Part shown: one piece after another, positions 29,324 through 39,557 of the stretch
Position numbering within the stretch: position 1 is the stretch's first letter
Layout of the letters: every line of letters begins with the position of its first letter
Assembly (NCBI GenBank): GCA_027214345.1
Contig: JAPWHR010000007.1
Location: forward strand, 1-64,000
DNA from: Comamonadaceae bacterium G21597-S1
GTDB taxonomy: Bacteria > Pseudomonadota > Gammaproteobacteria > Burkholderiales > Burkholderiaceae_C
Length of the DNA: 64,000 nt
Reading direction: 5' to 3'
Made by a program: the position numbers and the translations under genes
Notes under the pieces: model-generated
The model's input: only the letters and a program-made list of their open reading frames with translations
Database searches by the model: none
What the model was told of the DNA's origin: nothing

Positions 29324-30388
29324 ATGAAAACCAAGATCACCCTGATCGCCGCCGCCCTCGCCCTGGGCCTGGCCGGCGCCGCCGCCGCCCAGGAAAAAAC
29401 CCTGCGCCTGCTGACCTGGGGCGGGTATGTTCCCGACGCCGTGAAGGCCCAGTTCGAGAAGGAGACCGGATACACCGTCGAGGTCACGACGTCGAACAAC
29501 GAAGAGATGATCTCCAAGCTGCGGGCCACCGGCGGTGCCGGCTTCGACCTGGCGCAGCCGTCGCAGGACCGCATCACCGGGCCGCAGCAGGAATTCAAGA
29601 TCTACAAGCCGCTGGACCTGTCCAAGATCAAGTCCGACCAGTTCATCGCATCCATGCTGGCGGCGACCAAGAAAAACACCACGCTGGCCGGCAAGGTCTA
29701 CGGCCTGCCCCACATCTGGGGCACCGACGGCCTGGTGGTCAACACCAAGCTGGCCAAGATGACCGACTATCCCGACCTGTGCAAGGCCGACTACAAGGGC
29801 AAGACCACTGTGCGGCTCAAGCGCCCGACGCTGCTGGCCTTCGCCTTCGCCGCCGGCAAGGATCCGTTCGCGCTGTATGGCAATCCCAAGGCCTACCAGG
29901 CGCTGATGGACGACGTCGGCAAGACCATCATCGCCTGCAAGGGCAACCTGAAGTTCTTCTGGGACAACAAGGACCAGGTGCTCAACGGCATCCGCACCGA
30001 CGAGATCGTCGGCGCCATGATGTGGGATACCGGCGGCTGGACGCTCAACAGCGAGAAGGCCGACCTGCAGTTCATCGCGCCCAAGTCCGGCGCGCTGGGC
30101 TGGATCGACACCTTTGCGATTCCGGCCAAGGGCAGGAACGATGCCGCGGCCTATGCCTGGATCAACTTCAACATGCGTCCGGACATCGCCGCCAAGGTTG
30201 CCGGCGCCGCCGGCAACTTCACCGCCTCCAAGGGCGCGGACAAGCTGATGGACGAGAAACTCAAGGCCCAGTTCGCCGCCAGCTTCCCGCAGGCCGCGCT
30301 GGACAACGTCAAGTGGTATCCGGCGGTTCCCGCCGGGCTGGAAGAAATCGAAGGCCGGGTGCTGGACCGCATCAAGGCCGCCAACTGA
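29324..30388 (+). CDS. PotD-like extracellular solute-binding protein of an ABC importer
   Basis: A 354-residue periplasmic receptor with a signal peptide (residues 1-~23, AAAA-QEKTL) and the family opening LRLLTWGGYVPDAVKAQFEKETGY. Receptors of this fold serve spermidine/putrescine, 2-aminoethylphosphonate, iron and amino-acid derivatives. It heads a complete four-gene importer operon (receptor, ATPase, two permeases). Its promoter carries a Pho-box-like array, so a phosphorus-containing substrate is a reasonable guess; a polyamine is the default annotation. Confidence 0.82.
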   Translation: MKTKITLIAAALALGLAGAAAAQEKTLRLLTWGGYVPDAVKAQFEKETGYTVEVTTSNNEEMISKLRATGGAGFDLAQPSQDRITGPQQEFKIYKPLDLSKIKSDQFIASMLAATKKNTTLAGKVYGLPHIWGTDGLVVNTKLAKMTDYPDLCKADYKGKTTVRLKRPTLLAFAFAAGKDPFALYGNPKAYQALMDDVGKTIIACKGNLKFFWDNKDQVLNGIRTDEIVGAMMWDTGGWTLNSEKADLQFIAPKSGALGWIDTFAIPAKGRNDAAAYAWINFNMRPDIAAKVAGAAGNFTASKGADKLMDEKLKAQFAASFPQAALDNVKWYPAVPAGLEEIEGRVLDRIKAAN

Positions 30389-30407
30389 TCGGTCGCGTCC
30401 GCAGCGG

Positions 30408-31505
30408 ATGCCGCAGATCGACCTTGAAACCCGGCGTGTCGCCAAGCGATACGCCGGACTGGTTGCCGTCGACGCACTCGACATCACGGTGCGCCGCGGC
30501 AGCTTCTTTTCCATCCTGGGCCCGTCGGGTTGCGGCAAGACCACCTTGCTGCGCATGATCGCCGGGTTCCTGGAGCCCGATTCCGGCGAGGTGCTGATCG
30601 GGGGCCAGTCCATGGCCGCAGTACCGCCCAACCGTCGCCCGGTCAACATGGTGTTCCAGCACCTGGCGCTGTTCCCGATGATGACGGTCGGGCAGAACGT
30701 CGGTTATGGCCTGGCCCGTCGCGGCATGGCCAGGAAGGAGATCGAGCAACGCGTGGGCGCCATGCTCGAGCGCGTCAGCCTGCCGGGCTCGCAGCACAAG
30801 CGCATCGACCAGCTCTCGGGCGGCCAGAAGCAGCGCATCGCAATCGCCCGTTCGCTGGTTCTCGAACCCACGCTGCTGCTGCTCGACGAGCCGCTGGGCG
30901 CGCTCGACCTCAAGCTGCGCGAACACATGAAGATCGAACTCAAGGCCTTGCAGGCCGACTTCGGCACCACCTTCGTCTATATCACGCACGACCAGTCCGA
31001 GGCCCTGGTGTTGTCCGACCATGTGGCCGTGATGAACAAGGGCCGCTTCGAGCAGGTCGGCACGCCGCAGTCGCTGTATTACGAGCCGCAGACGCCGTTC
31101 GTGGCCGGCTTCGTCGGCGCCAACAACCGGATCCCCGGGCGCGCCAGCCAGGTCAGCGGCGACCTGGTCGAGGTCACGACCGACCAGGGCCTGCGGCTGT
31201 TCGCACGCCGGCGCGGCGCGATCCAGCCCGAGGCTGCGGTGACGGCCTTCGTGCGCCCGGAAGTGGCGACGCTGGCGCGGGCCCTGTCCGGACTGCCAGC
31301 CGACCAGCCGCGCTACGAGGCGACCGTGGCCAGCCTGTTGTTCGACGGCGCCAATTCCGCGGTGCTGGTGCGCGAGCAGGGCAGCCGGGCCGAGTTCCAC
31401 ATCGCCTTGCCGCAGACCGGGCAGTTCGCCGACCTCGCGGTCGGCGAGACGGTGGCGTTCGGCTTCGATCCCGAACGCGCCCTGTGTTTTCCCGCCACGG
31501 CCTGA
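30408..31505 (+). CDS. ABC importer ATPase, PotA-like
   Basis: A 365-residue nucleotide-binding subunit of the importer. It has Walker A GPSGCGKTT (~39-47), Q-loop VFQHLALFP, signature LSGGQKQR (~135), Walker B LLLLDEP (~158), the switch His in YITHDQSE, and a C-terminal TOBE regulatory domain (~285-360). It starts 19 nt after the receptor gene. The weak SD suggests coupling to upstream translation. Confidence 0.92.
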   Translation: MPQIDLETRRVAKRYAGLVAVDALDITVRRGSFFSILGPSGCGKTTLLRMIAGFLEPDSGEVLIGGQSMAAVPPNRRPVNMVFQHLALFPMMTVGQNVGYGLARRGMARKEIEQRVGAMLERVSLPGSQHKRIDQLSGGQKQRIAIARSLVLEPTLLLLDEPLGALDLKLREHMKIELKALQADFGTTFVYITHDQSEALVLSDHVAVMNKGRFEQVGTPQSLYYEPQTPFVAGFVGANNRIPGRASQVSGDLVEVTTDQGLRLFARRRGAIQPEAAVTAFVRPEVATLARALSGLPADQPRYEATVASLLFDGANSAVLVREQGSRAEFHIALPQTGQFADLAVGETVAFGFDPERALCFPATA

Positions 31506-31517
31506 GCCGGCCGAACC

Positions 31518-32378
31518 ATGCCGCACAAGCGCCTGCTGCTCGGACTGCTGATGGCCCCGGCGCTGCTGTGGCTGGTCGGCCTGGTCGTGTTGCCCCATGT
31601 CGACCTGGCCCTGTTGTCGCTGCGTGCGCGCGTGGCGCCGGGCGAATACGCACCCAGCCTGCGCCAGTACGAGACCTTCATCGAGGAGCCGCTGTATTGG
31701 CATACCTTCGTACGGACCGCGCTGATGTCGATGCTGGCCACCGGGCTGACGCTGCTGCTGGCGTTCCCGATCGCCTGGACCATCGCCAAGATCGCGCGCG
31801 GGCGGGTGCGCTCGATGATGGTGGTGTTGTGCCTGATCCCGTTCTGGGTCAGCGAGACGGTGCGCACGCTGGGCTGGATGATCCTGCTGCGCGAATCGGG
31901 CGTGTTGCCCGCGCTGCTGGTGACACTGGGCTTGAGCGAGCAGCCGATCGAGATGCTGTACCGTGACGCGACCATCCTGGTCGGCCTGGTCTATACCTCG
32001 ATGCTGTTCATGGTGGTGCCGCTGATCGGCGCGTTCGAGAGCCTGGACGACACGCTGGTCGAGGCCGCCTACGACCTGGGCGGCAATGGCTGGTCCATCC
32101 TGCGCCAGATCGTCATCCCCCATGCCGCGCCCGGCATCGTGGCCGGCTGCATCGTGGTGTTCATGCTGACGCTGGGCAACTACCTGACGCCCACCCTGCT
32201 CGGCGGCAAGAACTCGCTATGGTTCACCGAGCAGATCTACACCCAGTTCATCACCCGCTTCAACTGGGAGCAGGGCGCTGCCTTCGGTTTCCTGTTGCTG
32301 GGGCTGTCGACGGCCATCGTCTGGGCCGGACTGAAACTGACCGGACAGCGGTTCGGGGAAGTGATGCGGCGATCATGA
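31518..32378 (+). CDS. ABC importer permease, PotB-like
   Basis: A 286-residue inner-membrane permease with about six helices. The EAA loop, which contacts the ATPase, is EAAYDLGGNGWSILRQIVIP (about residues 182-201). It is 12 nt after the ATPase gene and overlaps the second permease by 4 nt (ATGA). The N-terminal positively charged residues (MPHKR) before the first helix fit a cytosolic N-terminus. Confidence 0.9.
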   Translation: MPHKRLLLGLLMAPALLWLVGLVVLPHVDLALLSLRARVAPGEYAPSLRQYETFIEEPLYWHTFVRTALMSMLATGLTLLLAFPIAWTIAKIARGRVRSMMVVLCLIPFWVSETVRTLGWMILLRESGVLPALLVTLGLSEQPIEMLYRDATILVGLVYTSMLFMVVPLIGAFESLDDTLVEAAYDLGGNGWSILRQIVIPHAAPGIVAGCIVVFMLTLGNYLTPTLLGGKNSLWFTEQIYTQFITRFNWEQGAAFGFLLLGLSTAIVWAGLKLTGQRFGEVMRRS

Positions 32379-33235
32379 TCCCCTCGCTGCCCCGTCCCGC
32401 CTGGTTGCGTGCCGGCACCGTCGTCTATGCGCTGTTGTTCTTCGCCTTCCTGTTCCTGCCGCTGGCCGTGGTGGCAGCGTTCGCGTTCAACGACGCGCCC
32501 TACCCGGCGCCGCCCTGGCGCGGCTTCACGCTGGACTGGTTCTTCGGCGCCGCCGGCTCGCAGCGGGTCGGCCTGTTCGCCGACGGCCCGGTACTGGCCA
32601 GCCTGTGGACCAGCGTGGTGGTTGCGTCCTGGGTGACGCTGCTGTCGGTGCTGGTGGGAACGGCCAATGCCTTCCTGCTCGAGCGCGCCGACTTCCGCGG
32701 CAAGGCGGCGATCTCGCTGCTGATGCTCGCGCCGCTGGTCATCCCGGGCGTGATCCTGGGCATATCCATCCTGGCGTTCGCCAGCCGCCTGGCGCAGTTC
32801 GCCGACGACATGTGGGCGCTGGAACTCGAATTCCTGCGACCCGGACTGCCGCTGGTGGTGCTCGGGCAGTTCTCGTACATCGTGTCCATCGCCACGCTGA
32901 CCATCAGCGCGCGGCTCAAGCGGTTCGACCGCACGCTCGAGGACGCGGCCTACAACCTCGGCGCGTCCCGGGCGGCGGTGTTGCGCACCGTCACCCTGCC
33001 CTATCTGGCGCCGTCGCTGGTCGGCGCCGCCGCCATCGCGTTCCTGATGTCGTTCGAGAACTTCAACACCACGCTGATGCTGGTGGGTTCGGACCCGCCG
33101 CTGACCGTGATGATGTACGGTCGCATGCGCGAGGGCGCCACACCGGTGCTCAATGCGGTCAGCCTGTTCCTGATGGTCGTCTCGGCGGTGATCGCGCTGG
33201 GCCTGATGCGCCGCGCCCGCGAACCCCTGGCCTGA
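32375..33235 (+). CDS. ABC importer permease, PotC-like
   Basis: A 286-residue second permease with about six helices. The EAA-type loop is EDAAYNLGASRAAVLRTVTLP (near residue 190). The start overlaps the first permease stop. It completes the importer; a GCCAGCG-AAACG-CGCTGGC hairpin without a T-tract follows at 33241-33259 and may mark the operon end. Confidence 0.9.
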   Translation: MIPSLPRPAWLRAGTVVYALLFFAFLFLPLAVVAAFAFNDAPYPAPPWRGFTLDWFFGAAGSQRVGLFADGPVLASLWTSVVVASWVTLLSVLVGTANAFLLERADFRGKAAISLLMLAPLVIPGVILGISILAFASRLAQFADDMWALELEFLRPGLPLVVLGQFSYIVSIATLTISARLKRFDRTLEDAAYNLGASRAAVLRTVTLPYLAPSLVGAAAIAFLMSFENFNTTLMLVGSDPPLTVMMYGRMREGATPVLNAVSLFLMVVSAVIALGLMRRAREPLA

Positions 33236-33371
33236 TTTCGGCCAGCGAAACGCGCTGGCGCGGAACCGAACACCCCGCAACTCGATCGGACGGGATAAGT
33301 CCCATGTGCACGGACACGAGAACCGTGATACCGTCATTTCCACCCCGTTACCAACCGTTGCAGGTGACCCG

Positions 33372-34277
33372 ATGCGCAGACCCGCTCTGTACAGCCGCTC
33401 CCGTGTGCCGACCCCTCCCGGCGGCGATGCCGCGTCGGACGACGCGGCCAAGGCCGCAACCGCGGCGCGGCGCGCGCAGCGGGCCAGGGCCCTGGCGGCC
33501 GACCCCCGTCTGTTGTGGGCGGCGATCGGCGTGCTGCTCGCGGCCCTGGTATACGTCGCGGTATCGCTGTCCGGGCCGGCGGCCCGGGTGCTGACCCAGG
33601 AAGACATCGACAACGCGGTCCTCAAGACGCTGGAGACAACGGTGCTGCCGTCGGCGGCGGCGCGCGCCGCAAATGCCATCGCCCCGTCGATCGTGCGGGT
33701 GATGAGTTACGAAAAAGGCACCAACGGCCGCGAGGACATCGAACGCGGTGTCGGCACCGGCGTGGTCATCGTCGACAAGGGCATCATCCTGACCAACCTG
33801 CACGTGGTCTCGGGCGCCGACACCATCAAGGTCGTGTTCGCCGACGGTATGGAATCGGAGGCCTCGATCAAGGGGGTGCAGGCGCAGGACGACCTGGCCG
33901 TGTTGCAGGCGCACAGGATTCCGGACGACCTGATGGCCGCCACCATGCGCTCCACCGGCGACCTGATGCCGGGCGACCAGGTCGTGGCGGTCGGATTTCC
34001 GTTCGGCATCGGGCCTTCGACCTCGGCCGGGGTGATCTCGGGGCTGGGCCGCTCGTTCCGATCGCCCGAAGGCAAGCAGGAAATGACCAACCTGATCCAG
34101 TTCGACGCCGCGGCCAACCCGGGCAACTCGGGTGGCGCGCTGGCCACGATGGACGGCCAGGTCGTCGGCATCGTGACCGCCATTCTCAACCCCGGCGACC
34201 AGCGCACCTTCATCGGCATCGGATTCGCGGTGCCGATCGAGAACGCGGCATCGGCCGTGGGCCTGCATCCGTTCTGA
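33372..34277 (+). CDS. Membrane-anchored trypsin-like serine protease (S1C, DegS-type) without a PDZ domain
   Basis: A 301-residue protein with a charged cytosolic N-terminus, one membrane helix (about residues 43-63) and a chymotrypsin-fold protease domain. The triad is visible: His in LTNLHVVSG (~140), Asp in DDLAVLQ (~173) and Ser in NPGNSGGAL (~252). The chain ends about 48 residues after the Ser, so the PDZ domain of DegS/HtrA is missing. ATG 33372 with GCAGGTGA upstream was preferred to a GTG at 33306. It lies 66 nt before moxR, which makes it a candidate partner of the MoxR-VWA block. Confidence 0.82.
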   Translation: MRRPALYSRSRVPTPPGGDAASDDAAKAATAARRAQRARALAADPRLLWAAIGVLLAALVYVAVSLSGPAARVLTQEDIDNAVLKTLETTVLPSAAARAANAIAPSIVRVMSYEKGTNGREDIERGVGTGVVIVDKGIILTNLHVVSGADTIKVVFADGMESEASIKGVQAQDDLAVLQAHRIPDDLMAATMRSTGDLMPGDQVVAVGFPFGIGPSTSAGVISGLGRSFRSPEGKQEMTNLIQFDAAANPGNSGGALATMDGQVVGIVTAILNPGDQRTFIGIGFAVPIENAASAVGLHPF

Positions 34278-34343
34278 GGCGCCCGCCAACACCATCGTTC
34301 GTTCGCCCTTCCTTCCACGCCAACCCTTTCGACAGGAGTCTTC

Positions 34344-35351
<1,008 letters not shown>

Positions 35352-35358
35352 ACGCGCC

Positions 35359-36360
35359 ATGTTCGGCCTGTTCAAGTCCCGCAGCACCCAGCCGCCGCCA
35401 CCGGCGGCCACGATGCTGCCGATGCCGGCCGCCAAGGGTGCCGAACACATGTTGCGCCGGCTCGAATGGACGGTGATCCGTCGGCTCGACGGCATGTTGC
35501 AGGGCGACTACCGCACCCTGCTGCGCGGCACCGGGCTGGACCTGGCCGACCTGCGCGAATACCAGCACCATGACGATGTGCGCCACATCGACTGGAATGT
35601 CACCGCCCGGCTGCAGATCCCTCATGTGCGGGTGTTCACCGAGGATCGCGAGATGGCGGCCTGGTTCCTGCTCGACCTCAGCCCGTCCGTCGACTTCGGC
35701 TCGAGCGAGCAGCGCAAGCGGCATGTATCGGCCGAGTTCGTCGCGGTGCTGGCACGCATGCTCACGCGCCATGGCAACCGCATCGGCGCGTTGCTGTATG
35801 GCAGCGGCGTGGACACCGTGATGCCGGCCCGCGGCGGACGCATGCATGTGCTCGAGTTGCTGCACAACATGCAGAGCCGGCCGTTGAACCAGGAGTCGGG
35901 CGGCACCCGGCTCGACGAGTTGCTGCATTCGGCCATGGGCACGATCCGGCGCCGCTCGACCGTGTTCGTGGTGTCGGACTTCATCAGCACGCCGGGCTGG
36001 GAAAAGCCGCTGGGCCAGCTGGCGCAGCGCCACGACGTGGTCGCGATCCGGCTGCTCGACCCGATGGAGCTCGACCTGCCCGACTTGGGGCTGGTGCCGA
36101 TCCGCGACGCCGAGACCGGCGAGCAACTGCTGGTCGACACGCATGACGCCGGATTCCGCAAGCGTTTCGCGCGCATCGCCGCCCAGCGCGAAGCCGACCT
36201 GCGCCAGGCCTTCGCGCAGGCCGGCGTCGACACGCTGGAACTTTCCACCGATGACGACCTCGTACAGACAGTGATGCGATTCGCCGATTTGCGCAAGCGG
36301 CGCAGCCGGCTGTCGGGGGCCAGCGCAGTCATGTCAACGCGCGCGGTGGCGGCCGGCTGA
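35359..36360 (+). CDS. DUF58 domain protein
   Basis: A 333-residue protein of the MoxR-partner family DUF58. A Pro-rich N-terminus (QPPPPAA, residues 11-17) is followed by the family core DLADLREYQHHDDVRHIDW (~55-73) and RVFTEDREMAAWFLLDLSPS (~90-109), which resembles a degenerate VWA fold. It starts 7 nt after moxR. Unlike many homologues it has no N-terminal membrane helices, so it is probably cytosolic or held at the membrane by its partners. Confidence 0.88.
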   Translation: MFGLFKSRSTQPPPPAATMLPMPAAKGAEHMLRRLEWTVIRRLDGMLQGDYRTLLRGTGLDLADLREYQHHDDVRHIDWNVTARLQIPHVRVFTEDREMAAWFLLDLSPSVDFGSSEQRKRHVSAEFVAVLARMLTRHGNRIGALLYGSGVDTVMPARGGRMHVLELLHNMQSRPLNQESGGTRLDELLHSAMGTIRRRSTVFVVSDFISTPGWEKPLGQLAQRHDVVAIRLLDPMELDLPDLGLVPIRDAETGEQLLVDTHDAGFRKRFARIAAQREADLRQAFAQAGVDTLELSTDDDLVQTVMRFADLRKRRSRLSGASAVMSTRAVAAG

Positions 36361-36381
36361 CCACGAGCAGGAGAACCCGGT

Positions 36382-37440
36382 ATGGACATCCCCGTGACCT
36401 TCATGTGGCCCCAGTTCCTGTGGCTGATGCTGGCCGTTCCGTTGTTGGTGGCGGTCTACATCTGGCTGCTGCGGCGCAAGAAGAAACTGGCGCTGCGTTA
36501 CGCCAGCCTGTCCATCGTCAAGGAGGCCATGGGCGCGGGCATGCACTGGCGCCGCCATGTGCCTCCGATCCTGTTCCTGCTGGCCATCACCGCCATGCTG
36601 CTGGCCGCCTCGCGCCCGTTCGCGGTCCTCTCCCTGCCCTCGACCCAGGAAACCATCATCCTGGCCATGGACGTATCGGGCAGCATGCGCGCCACCGATG
36701 TCAAGCCGAACCGGCTGGTCGCCTCACAGGATGCCGCCAAGGCCTTCCTCAAAGACCTGCCGCGCAATGTGCGCGTGGGCATCGTCGCCTTCGCCGGCAC
36801 CGCGTCCGTCGTCCAGCCCCCGACGCTGAGCCGCGAAGACCTGGTCACGGCGATCGACAAGTTCCAGCTGCAGCGGGCCACCGCCATCGGCAGCGCCATG
36901 GTGGTGGCGCTGGCCGAAATCTTCCCCGAAGAAGGCATCGACCTCACGGCGCTGACCTACGGCAGCGGACGCCAGCGCGGCATCTCGATCGACCAGGTCA
37001 AGCCCAAGAACCCGAAGAAGGAATTCGTGCCGGTGCCGCCGGGCTCGTACAACTCGGCCGCCATCATCCTGCTCACCGATGGCCAGCGCACCACCGGCAT
37101 CGATTCGATGGAAGCGAGCAAGATGGCCGCCGAACGCGGCGTGCGCGTCTATACGGTGGGTGTCGGAACCGTCGAGGGCGAGACCATCGGTTTCGAGGGC
37201 TGGTCGATGCGCGTGCGGCTCGACGAACCCACACTCAAGGCCATCGCGCTGCAGACCCAGGCCGAATATTTCTACGCCGGCACGGCCGAGAACCTCAAGC
37301 AGGTCTACGAAAAGCTCAGCTCCCGGCTGACGGTCGAGAAGAAGGAGACCGAGATCTCCGGCCTGCTCGCGCTGGTGGCGTCCATCCTGGCGATGGCGTC
37401 GGCAGCCTTGTCGCTGTTGTGGTTCAACCGGATACTTTGA
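36382..37440 (+). CDS. VWA-domain membrane protein, BatA-like
   Basis: A 352-residue protein with two N-terminal membrane segments (~8-25 and ~57-75), a VWA domain with an intact MIDAS (DVSGSMRATD at ~97-106; second Asp in LLTDGQRTTG near 232) and a C-terminal membrane helix (~328-350). A basic, Pro-rich insert (GISIDQVKPKNPKKEF, ~200) interrupts the VWA fold, as in other BatA-like proteins. It completes the MoxR-DUF58-VWA set; BatB, BatD and BatE genes are absent. A TTG-started hydrolase gene begins 4 nt after the stop. Confidence 0.88.
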   Translation: MDIPVTFMWPQFLWLMLAVPLLVAVYIWLLRRKKKLALRYASLSIVKEAMGAGMHWRRHVPPILFLLAITAMLLAASRPFAVLSLPSTQETIILAMDVSGSMRATDVKPNRLVASQDAAKAFLKDLPRNVRVGIVAFAGTASVVQPPTLSREDLVTAIDKFQLQRATAIGSAMVVALAEIFPEEGIDLTALTYGSGRQRGISIDQVKPKNPKKEFVPVPPGSYNSAAIILLTDGQRTTGIDSMEASKMAAERGVRVYTVGVGTVEGETIGFEGWSMRVRLDEPTLKAIALQTQAEYFYAGTAENLKQVYEKLSSRLTVEKKETEISGLLALVASILAMASAALSLLWFNRIL

Positions 37441-37444
37441 ACCG

Positions 37445-38320
37445 TTGAGACGCTGCGGATTTCTGCTGGCCTGCGGTTGCGCGGCCGGCATCGCGCTCAC
37501 CGCCTGCTCGCCCGCCGGCACGCTCAATGCGCTGACACCGCGCGACGGCTTCTCGCTGGACGCAGACGTGTCCTACGGTGCCTTGCCTCGGCAGAAACTC
37601 GCCGTGTTTCGACCCACCCGACCCGCGCCACCTGGCGGTTGGCCCGTGGTCGTGTTTTTTTACGGCGGTTCCTGGAACAGCGGCGATCGGGCCGACTACA
37701 CCTTTGTCGGTGCCGCGTTGGCGGAGCGTGGCATCCTGACCCTGGTGGCCGACTACCGGCTCTACCCCGCCGTGCGGTACCCTGACTTTCTCGCGGACAG
37801 CGCCCGGGCGGTGGCATACGGGATCGATCAGGCCGCGAAACTGGGGGGCGACCCGGCGCGGCTGTTCGTGATGGGCCACAGCGCCGGCGGATACAACGCA
37901 GCCATGCTCGCGCTCGACCGCCGCTGGTTGTCCGCCACCGGCCACGCACCCGCCGCGCTGGCGGGATGGATCGGCCTGGCCGGGCCTTACGACTTCTATC
38001 CGATCAGGAACCCGGACGCCAAGCCGGTGTTTTTCCATCCGAACTATCCGCCGCAATCGCAACCCGTCGATTTCGTGTCGCCTGGCGCTCCGCCCAGCTT
38101 TCTCGCGGCAACCCGCGACGACGACCTGGTCAACCCGCAGCGCAACACGGTGGCGCTCGCGCGCAAGCTGTCGGCGGCGGGTGTCGATGTGACGCGGAAA
38201 CTGTATGACCGTGGCTCCCATGCCACGTTGATCGGCGCGTTTGCCTGGCCGTTGCGTTGGATGATGCCGGTGCTCGACGACGTGACGGACTTCATCCGGT
38301 CCACGCCCCCGGCACGCTGA
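37445..38320 (+). CDS. Lipoprotein alpha/beta-hydrolase (carboxylesterase-like)
   Basis: A 291-residue esterase-like protein with a lipoprotein signal peptide (lipobox LTAC, Cys at about residue 21). It has the HGG-like oxyanion sequence FFYGGSWNSGDR (~72), the nucleophile elbow GHSAGGYN (~141), an Asp in TRDDDLVN (~225) and a His in YDRGSHATLIG (~256), which together give a full Ser-Asp-His triad. The start is TTG, 4 nt after the VWA stop, so it is likely co-translated with the MoxR-VWA operon. The family includes formamidase/feruloyl esterase-like enzymes; the substrate is unknown. Confidence 0.78.
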   Translation: MRRCGFLLACGCAAGIALTACSPAGTLNALTPRDGFSLDADVSYGALPRQKLAVFRPTRPAPPGGWPVVVFFYGGSWNSGDRADYTFVGAALAERGILTLVADYRLYPAVRYPDFLADSARAVAYGIDQAAKLGGDPARLFVMGHSAGGYNAAMLALDRRWLSATGHAPAALAGWIGLAGPYDFYPIRNPDAKPVFFHPNYPPQSQPVDFVSPGAPPSFLAATRDDDLVNPQRNTVALARKLSAAGVDVTRKLYDRGSHATLIGAFAWPLRWMMPVLDDVTDFIRSTPPAR

Positions 38321-38389
38321 TCCTGCTTGGCCAACACGCGTGCGCGCACACGCCGATCGTGTAACATCGGCTGACAAACGGTTACATTC

Positions 38390-38881
38390 ATGGCAACCTC
38401 CCGAAACTGCCTTTTTCGCCATGCCTGCATCGCATTCGTCATGGTGTTGACCCAGGGTTGCGCCAGCATCGTCAACGACACGACCAACCCCATGCGTGTG
38501 GAGACCTATTCTCAGGCCGGCACGGAAGTCGCGGACATGCAATGCAAACTCGAAAACGACTACGGCAGCCAGACCGTCAAGACGCCGGGCACGCTGCAGA
38601 TCCGTCGTTCCGCCAAGGACCTGCACATCATCTGCAGCAAGATCGGTGAACCAGACGCCAAAGGGGTGGTCACTTCGCGCGCCAACGGCGGCATGTTCGG
38701 CAACATCATCTTCGGCGGCGGCATCGGCGCCATCATCGACCACAACAAGGGCACGGCCTACAGTTACCCGCAGTGGGTGCGACTCGTGGTCGGCAGGATG
38801 CTGGGTTTCGATCGGTCGAACGACAAGGACGGAATGCCGAACCTGGGCAAGGATGTGCTGCCGACGCCTCCCAGGTCCTGA
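38390..38881 (+). CDS. Predicted lipoprotein with glycine-zipper segment
   Basis: A 163-residue lipoprotein (signal peptide, lipobox TQGC, Cys near residue 24). A small beta-rich domain follows (VETYSQAGTEVADMQCKLEND ... TPGTLQIRRSAKDLHIICSK, ~36-86), then a glycine-rich hydrophobic stretch, GGMFGNIIFGGGIGAIID (~100-117), that could insert in a membrane. I recognise it only as a conserved family in betaproteobacteria and related groups. TTACAT (38382-38387) or TAACAT (38362-38367) may be the -10. Confidence 0.65.
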   Translation: MATSRNCLFRHACIAFVMVLTQGCASIVNDTTNPMRVETYSQAGTEVADMQCKLENDYGSQTVKTPGTLQIRRSAKDLHIICSKIGEPDAKGVVTSRANGGMFGNIIFGGGIGAIIDHNKGTAYSYPQWVRLVVGRMLGFDRSNDKDGMPNLGKDVLPTPPRS

Positions 38882-38970
38882 GCCCGACCATGATCGGCAC
38901 CGTGTTTAACGGTTCGATTCCAGTCGCAACATCCGAACGCCGCCACGATTTCCTGAAACGAGAGCCCTCC

Positions 38971-39546
38971 ATGAACACCTCCTTGCGCTCGCTTGCCATC
39001 TTCGCGGCTGCCATCGCGTTGACGGCATTGGTCGGTTGTGCCGGCCCGGCACCCCACTACGCTCCATCGATCGACAACGTCGAAACATGGAAGCGAGCCG
39101 GGATCGAACCGGTCAAGACCGGAACGGTCTCCGTCGCGCCAGACCTCAAGACCGGCCAGTCGATCTCGATCCGGGCCAACACCATGGTGTCCGGTGTTGG
39201 CAACCACTATGGCGACTATCTGGCCCAGGCCTTGCGGCAGGAACTGGAACTGGCCAAGCTGTACGACGCGGGTGCACGCACCGAGGTCTCCGGCGTGCTG
39301 GTGGGCAACGACATCAGCGCCGGCGGTTTCTCCACCAACAGTGGTGAAATATCGGCCCGATTCATCGTCAAACGGGGCGATCAAATGCGGTTCGACAAGA
39401 TCAAGCGTATCGACCATACATGGGAAGGCTCATTTGCCGGCGCCGTGGCGATCCCGCGGGCCGCCAACAACTACCCGATCATGGTCCGGATGCTGATCGG
39501 CGAGTTGCTTGCCGACCCCGACTTTCTCGCAGCCTTGCGCAAATAG
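38971..39546 (+). CDS. Predicted lipoprotein of unknown function
   Basis: A 191-residue lipoprotein (lipobox VGC, Cys near residue 23). The mature part reads like a periplasmic alpha/beta domain that counts or binds oligomers: HYGDYLAQALRQELELAKLYD (~87-107), then SGVLVGNDISAGGFST and an Asn-Tyr-Pro-rich end, AANNYPIMVRMLIGELLADP. The pattern of an internal synthesis/LPS-type helper lipoprotein is similar to YajG/LptE-like folds, but no function can be assigned. It precedes a second lipoprotein gene by 11 nt, so the two are probably made together. Confidence 0.65.
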   Translation: MNTSLRSLAIFAAAIALTALVGCAGPAPHYAPSIDNVETWKRAGIEPVKTGTVSVAPDLKTGQSISIRANTMVSGVGNHYGDYLAQALRQELELAKLYDAGARTEVSGVLVGNDISAGGFSTNSGEISARFIVKRGDQMRFDKIKRIDHTWEGSFAGAVAIPRAANNYPIMVRMLIGELLADPDFLAALRK

Positions 39547-39557
39547 GAACACAGGCC

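Noticed and set aside
33241-33259. Hairpin GCCAGCG-AAACG-CGCTGGC as a terminator
   Set aside because: There is no T-run after it, so it is only mentioned as a possible operon-end structure.
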